Below, piece by piece: positions 29,253 to 38,819 of a DNA stretch of 64,000 nt (its first letter is position 1; every line of letters begins with the position of its first letter). Source of the stretch: JOPF133 sp052144935 (GTDB lineage: Bacteria; Acidobacteriota; Terriglobia; Bryobacterales; Bryobacteraceae); the NCBI GenBank assembly GCA_052144935.1, contig JBKQPR010000190.1, positions 25,613 through 89,612 of the forward strand, in the 5' to 3' direction. Both the position numbers and the translations under genes were made by a program. The notes beneath the pieces were generated by a model, which saw nothing but the letters and a program-made list of their open reading frames with translations, was not told where the DNA came from and ran no database searches.

Positions 29253-30134
29253 ATGCCGACGCCCCGCCGTGATCCTCTGCGCCTCGCCATCCGGCTGGTG
29301 GTCTACGTGACGCTGGGCTACTTGAGTCTGCTTCTCGTTGGCTGGGCGCTGCTGGACTTGGGCGCGGTGCTGGGCGCGGTGGCCACCGTGCTGGCGGCGG
29401 CCTGCCTGGTCAACTGGGTATCCCTGCGCATTTACGAGCATCTTACGCTCGCCGACTTGGGCTTATGGTGGAACCGCGCCTCCTCGCACAACCTCGGGCT
29501 GGGCGTCGCGGCCGGGGCCGGCGCCGCCTGCCTGGTGCTGGCGCCGCCACTGCTGTTGGGTTTCGCGCACATGGCTCCCACGCCCGCCGAGCAGCCCTCC
29601 TTCGGCGCGCTGGCCTTCGCCGCCGTGATGCTGGCAGCGGGCGCAGTGGGCGAGGAACTCCTCTTTCGCGGCTATGGCTTTCAAATCATGCTGGCCGAGA
29701 TCGGACCCTTCGCCACCATTCTGCCCGTCAGCGTGCTCTTCGCGCTGCTGCACGGGAACAACCCCAACGCCAATTGGTTCGGGATGGCCAATACGGCGGC
29801 CTTTGGCGTGGTCTTCGGTTACGCTTATTTCCGTAGCCGCGACCTTTGGCTGCCCATCGGCCTGCACTTCGGCTGGAACATTACGCTGCCCCTCTTTGGC
29901 GTCAACCTCAGCGGGCTTAGAATGAATATGACGGGTTCGGAGATGTCCTGGACCGCCGGCAACCTTTGGAGCGGCGGCGCCTACGGCCCGGAGGCCAGCC
30001 TGCCGACCTCCGTGGTGGTGGCGCTGTTGTTCCTTTGCATCTGGAAAGCCCCAGTCCGCCGGCAGTTCTCGCCATTGACGGGTCCGTCCGCGGAGAGTGC
30101 CGTATGCGAGCCTTCGCCCCCATTGCCGTCCTGA
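29253..30134 (+). CDS. CPBP-family intramembrane metalloprotease
   Basis: 293 residues with about eight hydrophobic segments. CPBP (CAAX protease and bacteriocin-processing) motifs are complete: VGEELLFRGYGF (the EExxxR motif), FALLHGNNPNANW (FxxxH) and LHFGWNITL (HxxxN). These Glu/His/Asn residues form the active site in the membrane. Bacterial members often handle peptide maturation or immunity; the substrate is unknown. Its 3' end overlaps the next gene by 31 bases. Confidence 0.9.
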   Translation: MPTPRRDPLRLAIRLVVYVTLGYLSLLLVGWALLDLGAVLGAVATVLAAACLVNWVSLRIYEHLTLADLGLWWNRASSHNLGLGVAAGAGAACLVLAPPLLLGFAHMAPTPAEQPSFGALAFAAVMLAAGAVGEELLFRGYGFQIMLAEIGPFATILPVSVLFALLHGNNPNANWFGMANTAAFGVVFGYAYFRSRDLWLPIGLHFGWNITLPLFGVNLSGLRMNMTGSEMSWTAGNLWSGGAYGPEASLPTSVVVALLFLCIWKAPVRRQFSPLTGPSAESAVCEPSPPLPS

Positions 30135-30892
30135 CTCTGCTGGCTCCCCTGGCGCCGGCGGCCGATAAACTCACCTTCGAAGACCGCGTGGAGCTCACCC
30201 GCGGCCTGATGGCCGAGTATGGCAAAGCCAAGGTGCTGCTGCCACGCTCCAAAAAGCCGCTGGAGTTCAACTCCGACGGCACTTACGATAAGATGGCCTG
30301 GCGCGACATCGCCCGCGAAAGCGGCCCCGCCGCGCGCAATGGCGACCTGGTCGAGATCACCAAACTCACCATCGAAGGCGACCGCCTGCTGCTGGAGATC
30401 AACGGCGGATTCAAAGGCGGCCGCAAGTGGTACCAGGGAGTGCAGATCCAAGGGCCTATGAGCGGGACACCCACCACCGTTGGTAACGGCGACTCGAACG
30501 CGCCCGGCGGCACTTCCATCGCCGTGCTGTTTCACAAACCCCTGGAGCCCATCAAGGCGGCCGAAGTCAAGAAGATGCTGGCCCCGATTCTGGATTTCGA
30601 CAAGCGCACGGTCACCGAAGTCTACGCCGAGACGCTGCCGCCCGAGGTGAAAATGGCGATCTCCGAGAAGCGCGCACTCGAGGGCATGACCCGCGACCAG
30701 GTGATCATGTCGCTGGGCCGCCCGGTGTACAAGTCGCGCGAAACCAAGGACGGGCTGGAAACCGAAGACTGGGTCTATGGAGCGGCCCCCGGCAAAATCA
30801 CCTTCGTCACTTTCGACGGTGACAAGGTCATCAAGGTGAAAGTCGCCTACGCCGGCTTGGGCACGCAAGTGAACGACCCCGGCAAAAATTGA
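30104..30892 (+). CDS. secreted hypothetical protein
   Basis: About 262 residues with a signal peptide (MRAFAPIAVLTLLAPLAPAA). The remainder is mixed alpha/beta. The central part (FKGGRKWYQGVQIQGPMSG) suggests strands. The C-terminal GMTRDQVIMSLGRPVYKSRE, then DWVYGAAPGKITFVTFDGDK, resembles the SmpA/BamE-like fold used by small outer-membrane assembly and inhibitor proteins. GGAGAG precedes the ATG. It overlaps the CPBP gene and lies two bases before a lipoprotein gene. Confidence 0.8.
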   Translation: MRAFAPIAVLTLLAPLAPAADKLTFEDRVELTRGLMAEYGKAKVLLPRSKKPLEFNSDGTYDKMAWRDIARESGPAARNGDLVEITKLTIEGDRLLLEINGGFKGGRKWYQGVQIQGPMSGTPTTVGNGDSNAPGGTSIAVLFHKPLEPIKAAEVKKMLAPILDFDKRTVTEVYAETLPPEVKMAISEKRALEGMTRDQVIMSLGRPVYKSRETKDGLETEDWVYGAAPGKITFVTFDGDKVIKVKVAYAGLGTQVNDPGKN

Positions 30893-30894
30893 GG

Positions 30895-31500
30895 ATGCGC
30901 GTTCCCGCAAGCGTCCTGGCCTTGGCCCTCGCCGCCGGCGCCCTCATGGCCGGTTGTGGCGCTCCGCCCCGGCCGGCCGGCCAATCGACGCGCGGCCAAG
31001 AAGCGCCCGCCGCCGCGCGCATCACCCAGTTCTACGCCACCGCGCCGCAGTTGGCCTTGGGCGAGCACGAGTTGCTCTGTTACGGCACGGAGAACGCCCG
31101 CACCGTGCATCTTGCGCCGCCGCCCCAGGAACTTTCCGCCGCGCTGGCCCGTTGCGTGGAAGTCAACCCCACCCAAACCACCCGCTACACCCTGACCGCG
31201 GAGGGCGCCGGCGGCCCGCCCGCTACAGGGGAATTGACCGTCACGGTGGGCCCGCCGCACGTGAAGATCATCGACGTTACGGTGAGCGCTCTCAGCGTGG
31301 CGCCGGGCGACCTGGTGAGCCTCTGCTATCGCGTGGAGAACGCTGCGTCGGTCGAGATCGATCCCATCCATTTCCGCGGCGCGTCCAAGCCAAACGGCTG
31401 CGCTATGGATTATCCGCGGAAAACCACTACGTACCTGCTCACGGCCACCGGCGTGGAAGGCAGCCGCGACCAGGAGCACGTGACGGTAACGGTCCACTGA
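30895..31500 (+). CDS. lipoprotein with Ig-like repeats
   Basis: 201 residues. A lipoprotein signal with lipobox (LMAGC, Cys about residue 21) is followed by two Ig-like beta-sandwich units: ITQFYATAPQLALGEHELLC to GELTVTVG, and VKIIDVTVSALSVAPGDLVS to DQEHVTVTV. Each unit has a Cys near its third strand (ELLCYG, LVSLCYRVE). Likely anchored to a membrane. Function unknown. ATG 30895 is preferred over an in-frame TTG two codons upstream. Confidence 0.8.
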   Translation: MRVPASVLALALAAGALMAGCGAPPRPAGQSTRGQEAPAAARITQFYATAPQLALGEHELLCYGTENARTVHLAPPPQELSAALARCVEVNPTQTTRYTLTAEGAGGPPATGELTVTVGPPHVKIIDVTVSALSVAPGDLVSLCYRVENAASVEIDPIHFRGASKPNGCAMDYPRKTTTYLLTATGVEGSRDQEHVTVTVH

Positions 31501-31565
31501 CTACCTGACCGGCTTTTGTGCTGTCGGGCTAACCCTCCGGCTTCCGCCGCGTCTAAACAGCCACT

Positions 31566-32498
31566 ATGCTGAACCACGCTTTCCGTTACCTGGCTGCCAC
31601 GGCTCTCGGCGCGACCCTTCTGCTGGTTCCCGCCCAAAGCCAAACCCGCAACCACCATGACTTCAACCTCAACGTCCAGAACAGTGACGCCGAGCACTGC
31701 GCCGATCTGAAAGCGGAGGCCGCCGGTGAAATTGCGCAGGCCACCGAAAGCTTCACGCTCTCGCGCAGCCAGGCGCCCGTCCTGGAAATCAGCGCGCTCG
31801 ATCGCGGCAACATCCGCGTGCTGGGGTCGGCGCAGGCGGATTATGCAGTCGAGGTGTGCAAGTTTGCGGTGGCCGGGGATCGCGCCGCCGCCGAGCAGTT
31901 ACTCCGCGGCGTGACCGTCTCCCGCAGCGCCGGCCGGCTTTCCACCTCCGGTCCCACCACGGATGACGGCCAATGGATCGCCTACTTCATCGTCCACGCG
32001 CCAAAAGATGCCCCGGTCGACCTGGAGACCCACAATGGCGCCATCGCCGTGCGCGGGATCGACGGCCTGGTGAAGGTGCACGCCACCAACGGCCCCATTG
32101 CGGTGCGTGATTGCGGCGGGCGCGTGGAGGCCAACACCATCAACGGACCGATCGCCTTTGAAGGCGGTGGCGGCGACATCCATCTGCAGGCGCAAAACGG
32201 ACCGATCGCCTTGAAGTTGTCGGGCGACCTGTGGTACGGCAATCAACTGGAAGCCCACACCAACAACGGTCCGGTGAGCCTGAAGATTCCCGACAACTTC
32301 CGCTCCGGCGTGCGCGTGGAAACTTCCGGTAACTCTCCGGTGAGCTGCAAGGCGGCCGCCTGCGCCAACGCCTCGGACGACAGGGCAGGCAACCCGCGCG
32401 TCATCCAGATGAACGGATCCGACGGCACGATTCACATTTCGACGCACAACGGCCCGATCGCGGTCGGCGGCGAAAGCAAGACAGGCCGGGCGATTTAA
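31566..32498 (+). CDS. DUF4097-like secreted repeat protein
   Basis: 310 residues with a signal peptide ending near LLVPAQSQ. The C-terminal two-thirds is a repeating strand-turn pattern with NGPIAV/NGPIAF/NGPIAL/NGPVSL/NGPIAV units about 20-24 residues apart, as in DUF4097 adhesin-like beta-solenoids. It has no enzymatic motif. It probably lies in the periplasm or on the surface. It ends 292 nt before a convergent gene, with hairpins between. Confidence 0.78.
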   Translation: MLNHAFRYLAATALGATLLLVPAQSQTRNHHDFNLNVQNSDAEHCADLKAEAAGEIAQATESFTLSRSQAPVLEISALDRGNIRVLGSAQADYAVEVCKFAVAGDRAAAEQLLRGVTVSRSAGRLSTSGPTTDDGQWIAYFIVHAPKDAPVDLETHNGAIAVRGIDGLVKVHATNGPIAVRDCGGRVEANTINGPIAFEGGGGDIHLQAQNGPIALKLSGDLWYGNQLEAHTNNGPVSLKIPDNFRSGVRVETSGNSPVSCKAAACANASDDRAGNPRVIQMNGSDGTIHISTHNGPIAVGGESKTGRAI

Positions 32499-32534
32499 TT
32501 AACCCGCATTTCTCGCGGCTCTGTCCGGCGTGGC

Positions 32535-32552
32535 GCAGGCACTCATGCCTGC
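32535..32552. repeat. hairpin GCAGGCA-CTCA-TGCCTGC
   Basis: A perfect 7-bp stem with loop CTCA in the convergent intergenic region. It is the first of two hairpins whose loops are reverse complements (CTCA and TGAG), the pattern of REP/BIME-type elements in inverted orientation. Confidence 0.7.
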
Positions 32553-32570
32553 TGTGTCGAGAGTCGTGCC

Positions 32571-32590
32571 GGAACCGGTCTCGACACCGG
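32571..32590. repeat. hairpin AACCGGT-CTCGAC-ACCGGTT
   Basis: A perfect 7-bp inverted repeat with a 6-base loop between the two REP-like hairpins, forming the centre of the repeat unit. Confidence 0.6.
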
Positions 32591-32620
32591 TTCGTGATTG
32601 TGACGCAGTGACGAAGGCAG

Positions 32621-32642
32621 GCGTCGGCATGAGTGCCGACGC
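32621..32642. repeat. hairpin GCGTCGGCA-TGAG-TGCCGACGC
   Basis: A perfect 9-bp stem with loop TGAG, oriented oppositely to the hairpin at 32535-32552. Confidence 0.75.
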
Positions 32643-32727
32643 GGCAGGCAAAAGTGCCTCGACGTCATCGCAACCGAACACCAACGTCGGTTAAGCCGCG
32701 TTGGTGGGGCAGGCTTCAGCCCGCCAA

Positions 32728-32750
32728 CGCCCGCTTGCGGGCGCTTTCTT
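32728..32750 (+). terminator. intrinsic terminator-like hairpin
   Basis: CGCCCGC-TT-GCGGGCG (32728-32743) followed by CTTTCTT. The short loop and imperfect T-run are suboptimal. The position, downstream of the secreted repeat protein and before the convergent esterase gene, fits a terminator for the plus-strand operon. Confidence 0.45.
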
Positions 32751-32790
32751 CCCCTTCACAGCGTCTCCGGTAGCGGTTTGGATACGGCCG

Positions 32791-34104
32791 CTATTGCCGC
32801 CCCAAGTGCATCTGCATGAACTTGAGGAACTCTGCGTAGTCCGCCGGCAGCGCTCCATGCCCGCCGGAGTGCATGAGGTAGCCGATGTCGTGCATGATCG
32901 GCTGGCCCGCGGGCGGCATCTGATCCGTCCCTAATCCCTGCTTGCCCAGCAGTCTGAACACCGGCTCGGCGGCCACCGCCGCCAGGAACTCGCCCTTCGG
33001 GTCCGACCAGTAATCCTGATCGCCCGTCTGCAGAAACACGGGGCGCGGAGCCATCAGCGCCACCAGCATGTGGGCATCCACCGGAAGCTGGTCCACCTGC
33101 TCGGCGTACTTCTGGTAATTGGCGCAGAACTGGTACGGATACCTCGAAGGCGCCACCAGGTGCGCGATGGTTTCGCCGTAATTGCGCCGGCTGAGCGCCG
33201 CGCCGCCCTCGCCCGAACAACTGGCGATCACCATGGCGAACCGTGTGTCGTGCGCCCCCGCCCACATCACCGTCTTGCCCAGGCGCGAGACGCCGAAAAT
33301 CGCGACGCGCCGCGCATCCACGCCCTGATCGGTTTCCAGATAGTCCATCGCGCGGCTCAATCCCCAGCCCCATGCGGCAATCGACCCCCACTCGTCCGGC
33401 TCCGGCCCGGTCTGGCCGGGTTTCGAATACAGCGACCGCACCGCATAAGGAATGCCGCCCAGGAAATCCGGGTCGATGTCGCCGTAATACACGGTGGCCA
33501 CGCCGAAGCCCGCCGCCAGAAACGGCGCCACGTTCAAGTGCCCGATGCCGCCTTTGGGCGCGGGGCCTCTCTTTTTGTCCCTTCCCCACACCTCGCCCGG
33601 CTTCACGCCCGGATCGTCCACCGTGCTGGAATTGGCCGAGAAGCCGATGTTCAGCAGCAGGGGAACGGGCTTACGCGCATCCGCCGGCAGATAGAGTAGC
33701 AGGTCCATCTTGGGGCCGCTCTTATCGGCGGAGAAGTAGACGGTCACCTGCCGCCGCATGGCCTTTCCGTCCAGCGCGGGGGTGCCTTTATCGAACACGT
33801 CGAAGGTCATGTCCTTGGGGCGGCCGGGGCTGCGCCCGTATTCGTTTTCCTCGAACAGCCGCACGATCTCCGGCCGCCGCTTTTCGTTCCAGGTCTTGGC
33901 ATCGCGCACCCGTTTGCCGTCCGCCAGCGTCAGCGGGTCGGGCAGCGTGTAGTTGCCCACCTTGGCCTCGTCGTAGTTGACGGGAATACCGGCGATGGGC
34001 GCCGGGTTGGCGGGCGGATGGGGCTGGGCATTCACGGAGCCGGCCGATAGCATCGCGGCGAGGGCCAGCAGCGGATTACGGGATCTTGGTGGCATGACTG
34101 CCAT
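32791..34104 (-). CDS. CE15-type glucuronoyl esterase-like protein (secreted)
   Basis: 437 residues. The signal peptide ends near SAGSVNAQP. The alpha/beta-hydrolase nucleophile lies in the CE15 motif GVSRLGKT, followed by the conserved SCSGEGGAALSRRNYGET and the C-terminal His in YLMHSGGHGAL. CE15 enzymes cleave ester links between lignin and glucuronoxylan, fitting a soil saprotroph. The start may be ATG 34104 (GGGAG four bases upstream) or ATG 34095. It is monocistronic. Confidence 0.87.
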   Translation of the reverse strand: MAVMPPRSRNPLLALAAMLSAGSVNAQPHPPANPAPIAGIPVNYDEAKVGNYTLPDPLTLADGKRVRDAKTWNEKRRPEIVRLFEENEYGRSPGRPKDMTFDVFDKGTPALDGKAMRRQVTVYFSADKSGPKMDLLLYLPADARKPVPLLLNIGFSANSSTVDDPGVKPGEVWGRDKKRGPAPKGGIGHLNVAPFLAAGFGVATVYYGDIDPDFLGGIPYAVRSLYSKPGQTGPEPDEWGSIAAWGWGLSRAMDYLETDQGVDARRVAIFGVSRLGKTVMWAGAHDTRFAMVIASCSGEGGAALSRRNYGETIAHLVAPSRYPYQFCANYQKYAEQVDQLPVDAHMLVALMAPRPVFLQTGDQDYWSDPKGEFLAAVAAEPVFRLLGKQGLGTDQMPPAGQPIMHDIGYLMHSGGHGALPADYAEFLKFMQMHLGRQ

Positions 34105-34228
34105 CTTACTCCCGGCGGCGTTCGAAGGTGGTTGCAGGCGTTGCAGGCGGGGACCTCTGGCAGTGGACGCTCTCGCTAATGTATTATCATCAAGCGCCCG
34201 ATCTTCAGGATACTATTCGCGTCCCCCC

Positions 34229-34400
34229 ATGCGAGCTTACTTCGAACGGCTGGCGACCATCAGCACGCCCGAGGAGGCCGACCGCTACAATCACCTCTCG
34301 GACCCCGCGCGGTGGCCCGCCATCGAGGCCTACTTCGCCGAACATGAGCTGACCCATTACTCGATTCTGCGGACGTCGGTGGTCCCCACCATCATCCAGG
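34229..34400 (+). pseudogene. short mutarotase-like N-terminal fragment
   Basis: A frame starting MRAYFERLATISTPEEADRY, then WPAIEAYFAEHELTHYSILR, resembles the N-terminal part of RhaM-like (DUF718) L-rhamnose mutarotases, in which a WP-x-helix is followed by NYSIF/HYSI. Conservation ends after about 50 residues and the rest is low-quality reading. The assignment is tentative. Confidence 0.35.
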
Positions 34401-34597
34401 GAGGCTTCCGCTCCAAGGTGATTCCCTCAGGCCAGCAGCATGAGCGACACCGAGTGTGCGAAAAGGACGACGACCGCCAAAGCCACCCTGCTCAGGAAAG
34501 TCAAGACCGAGTCCCCGATACCGCCGCGGTTCTATTGAATCGGACGATTCGACCCGACGAATGGGTGAACCCGCCGCGAAGATTCCGTTCTGACGCA

Positions 34598-36979
34598 CTA
34601 CCCAGGCCGGCCAAACGCGCTCACAAGGGCCGAGACAGCCTGCATCAGGCGGCCCTGATCCACCGATTGGGGCAGCGGAATGGAGAGAACCGGAGTGTTC
34701 GTGCGTGGGTCGCGCGACAGCAGATTCGAAAGTCCTTCGCCGGTTGGCGCGCTCCGTGCCACGGCACCTAGCGCTTCGAGGAATCGGACGCCGGTTTCGA
34801 TCAGCCCAGCCGCGGCTTGCTCGAATCCGATCGGTGGAGATGCAGCCGTTGCGCCCGTCGGCTGTGCCTCCGGAAACGGCTGCGGCGTCGCTGTGGGTAC
34901 ATGCGCCGGCACCGATTGTATGGGAACAGCCTTCGATGGGGCTTGGTCAATCAGGGGTTTTGGCCGCCCCGGCTGATCCGCGAAAATCTCTTTGACTGCC
35001 TGGAGAACGCTTTTTCGTCCGAGCGCCGCGAAGCTCACCTCGGCGGTTGGTGAATCGAAGACCCCCGCGAACAGGGACTTCTTCCGCTGCAGCGTTTCCC
35101 ACACCCGCTCTTCAATGCTGTCCTTGGTCAGCAGGTGCACTACGTGAACCGGATGCGCTTGGCCAAGACGGTGGACTCGGCCGATCCGCTGCTCGAGGCG
35201 GGCGGGGTTCCAGGGAGGTTCGAAATTGATCACCGCCGAGGCCGACTGGAGGTTCAGGCCAACGCCTCCCGCGTCCGTCGAAAGGAACACGCGGCACGCC
35301 GCATCGCTCCGGAATCTCTGCATGAGCGCTCCGCGATTCTTCGAAGGCACGCCGCCGTGCAGAGAGACGAATCCGATTCCCAGCTTTTCCAGTTCCTTGC
35401 CGGCCAGATGAGTCATCCGCTCATACTCGCTGAAAACCACTACCTTGCGGTTCTCTTCGATGGTCAGCTCGCGGATGATCTCGCGAAACTCCGCCAGCTT
35501 CGGCGAATGATTCGTATGCTTGTCGAAAAGAAACGTGGAGTTGCAGAGCATACGCATGTTCTCCAGGCAACACAGGATCCGCCGCAGGTCGATTTCCGAA
35601 AGCCATTTCTGCCGTTCCCATTTGCGCATCAGAGAGGCCAGGATGTCGTTCTGTTCCCAGTATGGCTCCGCCTGCTGCGGGGTCAGAGAAACGTGGAGAA
35701 TCTGGTCGGTGCGCTTCGGCAGATCCCGGAGGACCTCCTGCCGGGTGCGCCTCAGAAGGATCGGAGCCAGTTGATCGTGAATCCGGTCGAGGCCGCGGTA
35801 ACCGGTCAGGCGTCCGTTTTCGTCCTCCATGCGGTGCTCGTGGAGGAAGCGGAACGCGGGACCGAGACGGCGGCCGTCGATGAACTCCACCACCGAGAAC
35901 AGCTCCTCCAGCTTGTTTTCCAGCGGGGTTCCCGTGAGCACAAAGGCATAGCGGCTTTTCAGTTGCTTGATGGTTCGCGCCGTGGCAGTGGTCCAGTTGC
36001 GGATGCGCTGCGCTTCATCGAGGATGATGAGATCGGGCGCCAGTTCGTGCATGTAGCGCACGTCTTTCAAGACCAGTTCATAGCTGGAAAGGTTGAAGAA
36101 CTTGGGCGAGGCATACAGTTCCCGCCTCCGCGGCAGCAATCCTTCGATTACCTGCGCGGGAAGATCGGTGAATTTTTCGATCTCCGTTTTCCACTGGTAT
36201 TTCACCGACGCCGGGGCAACCACCAGCACTCTGGCAATGCCTCGTCGGCGCCGCAGCAACTCGGCGGCGGCCAGGGCCTGCACGGTCTTCCCTAAACCCA
36301 TGTCATCCGCCAGAACTACGCGGCCCCGGCACGCCGCGAAAATAGCGCCCCGCTCCTGGTAGGGCAGCAGTTTGGTCTTCAGCACTCCATGCAGCGGATC
36401 TTGTCCTCGGCGCAGCTTGGCGAGAAACTGGCGTTCCAGGTCGAGTCCCTCCGCGAGTTCATTTTCCCGCTCGAGGTACTCGAGCACATCGCTGTAAATG
36501 ACTGCTTCCAGGTCGGCCTTGCGGAAGTCCTCGATCACGCGGTGAAAACTTCGGAAGTGCTCCGGCCGCAGCAATCCGGCTGGATCGAAGTACTGCTCGG
36601 CCAGCTTGCGGATAGCGGGCGACGGGACGGCCGGCAGGCGCAACCGGACATCGATCCTATCGCCGTACTGCAAAGAGATGGAGGCGCGCGAGCGCGCATA
36701 CGCCTTGCTTTCGAGCGTGCGGCCGTGCCGTTTCCGGAGGCCCATAAGGAGCGCTTCAATGTGCTTGCAGGTGCCCAAGGTGTTGACGGCGAAGTCCGGG
36801 CACGAGCAGTAGTTCTCGAACAACCCAGGCCCGCGCATGGCTACCCGGTAGATCTTTCCGCTGGCGGACTTCACGCGGTAGTCGCCGTACGGCTCCCTTC
36901 TTGGCCGTTCCAGAACCTTGGCGATGGCGTCGCGTGCCCGTTCCCGCCGTTCCGCAATCTGTTGCTCGACTAGCATCTG
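34598..36979 (-). CDS. SWIM zinc-finger SNF2-family helicase
   Basis: About 793 residues. An N-terminal SWIM finger has the ligand order CSC...CKH. Two RecA-like domains follow: Walker A DDMGLGKTVQAL, motif II DEAQRIRNW (DEAQ rather than DEAH), motif III LTGTPLENK, motif V DAGGVGLNLQSA and motif VI QRIGRVHRLGQ. The last 110 or so residues are a Pro/Ala-rich extension. Such proteins are DNA translocases; some serve chromatin-like or defence roles, but no partner is adjacent. ATG 36979 follows AGGACCAGGGA; an in-frame TTG at 37078 would add 33 poorly conserved residues. It is divergent from eno. Confidence 0.9.
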   Translation of the reverse strand, partial: QMLVEQQIAERRERARDAIAKVLERPRREPYGDYRVKSASGKIYRVAMRGPGLFENYCSCPDFAVNTLGTCKHIEALLMGLRKRHGRTLESKAYARSRASISLQYGDRIDVRLRLPAVPSPAIRKLAEQYFDPAGLLRPEHFRSFHRVIEDFRKADLEAVIYSDVLEYLERENELAEGLDLERQFLAKLRRGQDPLHGVLKTKLLPYQERGAIFAACRGRVVLADDMGLGKTVQALAAAELLRRRRGIARVLVVAPASVKYQWKTEIEKFTDLPAQVIEGLLPRRRELYASPKFFNLSSYELVLKDVRYMHELAPDLIILDEAQRIRNWTTATARTIKQLKSRYAFVLTGTPLENKLEELFSVVEFIDGRRLGPAFRFLHEHRMEDENGRLTGYRGLDRIHDQLAPILLRRTRQEVLRDLPKRTDQILHVSLTPQQAEPYWEQNDILASLMRKWERQKWLSEIDLRRILCCLENMRMLCNSTFLFDKHTNHSPKLAEFREIIRELTIEENRKVVVFSEYERMTHLAGKELEKLGIGFVSLHGGVPSKNRGALMQRFRSDAACRVFLSTDAGGVGLNLQSASAVINFEPPWNPARLEQRIGRVHRLGQAHPVHVVHLLTKDSIEERVWETLQRKKSLFAGVFDSPTAEVSFAALGRKSVLQAVKEIFADQPGRPKPLIDQAPSKAVPIQSVPAHVPTATPQPFPEAQPTGATAASPPIGFEQAAAGLIETGVRFLEALGAVARSAPTGEGLSNLLSRDPRTNTPVLSIPLPQSVDQGRLMQAVSALVSAFGRPG

Positions 36980-37241
36980 GTAGTCCCTGGTCCTCGCATC
37001 ACGAGCCAGGATAACAAAGCGCGGGGCAAGTGGTGATTCGATCTGTTTTCCCCGAGTTGTGTTTGTCAAGTTCTGCAAATTGCCAGTGATATTTCGGTTG
37101 ACGGTTTTGCCCGTTCGACTGGGCGGACGCCGCCTTCCCTATCGGCCGCGGTCTTCGAGGATCTGGCGTTCGTTCTCAGGAACGGGAGCGTCCCCTCCGC
37201 GCCGGCGGATTCGTCCGATTGATTTAGGGGCTTCCCCTGCG

Positions 37242-37270
37242 TTGCCCACGCGGGCGCCATGAGTTATAGT
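37242..37270 (+). promoter_or_regulatory. promoter of the eno leader
   Basis: The -35 TTGCCC (37242-37247), a 17-base spacer and the -10 TATAGT (37265-37270) place transcription start near 37277. That is about a dozen bases before the riboswitch aptamer and about 138 bases before the eno start codon. Confidence 0.6.
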
Positions 37271-37288
37271 CGAGCTTCGCAGGCGCAC

Positions 37289-37363
37289 AGGCGATGGGGC
37301 GTCGCCTTGAACCGTTTCGGGTATCCGAATCTGATAGCTCCTACCGTCTGGTAGGAGCTTTTT
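37289..37363 (+). ncRNA. fluoride (crcB-class) riboswitch with terminator platform
   Basis: The leader reads AGGCGATGGGGCGTCGCC (37289-37306), TGAACCG, a hairpin TTCGG-GTAT-CCGAA, then CTGATAGCTCCTAC (37331-37344). This matches the crcB consensus as I know it: a P1 start with GGxGATGG, the ACCG segment, and the 3' CTGAT-N-CTCCTAC block. The CTCCTAC block also forms the 5' arm of a 10-bp terminator. With fluoride bound the block is held in the aptamer and transcription continues: an ON switch. Enolase, the downstream gene, is a known target of fluoride inhibition. Confidence 0.88.
37336..37363 (+). terminator. intrinsic terminator of the riboswitch
   Basis: A perfect 10-bp stem, AGCTCCTACC / GGTAGGAGCT, with loop GTCT, is followed by a T-run. 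No coding gene lies between its promoter and this terminator, so it must act as a conditional attenuator for eno. The minus strand has no T-run, so it does not serve the divergent helicase gene. Confidence 0.9.
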
Positions 37364-37414
37364 CATTTTCGGCGCCGTTTTGCCTCTCATTTGCAAGGCA
37401 CAAAGGAGTCATAA

Positions 37415-38695
<1,281 letters not shown>

Positions 38696-38819
38696 GTCGG
38701 GCTTCGGGCGCCAGTTGGAATCGGCGAACTGGGGCGGTGTTTCTTTCAACACGCACGCAACCTCTCGCCACTGAACGGTCCGGACCACTCTCGGTCCGGC
38801 CTTCCCGTACGGTCCCCCT

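Noticed and set aside
32499..32760. CRISPR-like array
   Set aside because: The repeats are three different hairpins with no regular spacers and no cas gene in the window.
34400..34600. A SecG-like tail (SVLTFLSRVALAVVVLFAHS) on the minus strand
   Set aside because: It is a hydrophobic stretch of about 30 residues with an upstream stop and no first helix or glycine-rich region. Too short to claim a secG fossil.
37336..37363. Terminator for an upstream plus-strand gene
   Set aside because: The upstream gene is divergent and no coding frame lies between the promoter at 37242-37270 and the hairpin; it belongs to the eno riboswitch.
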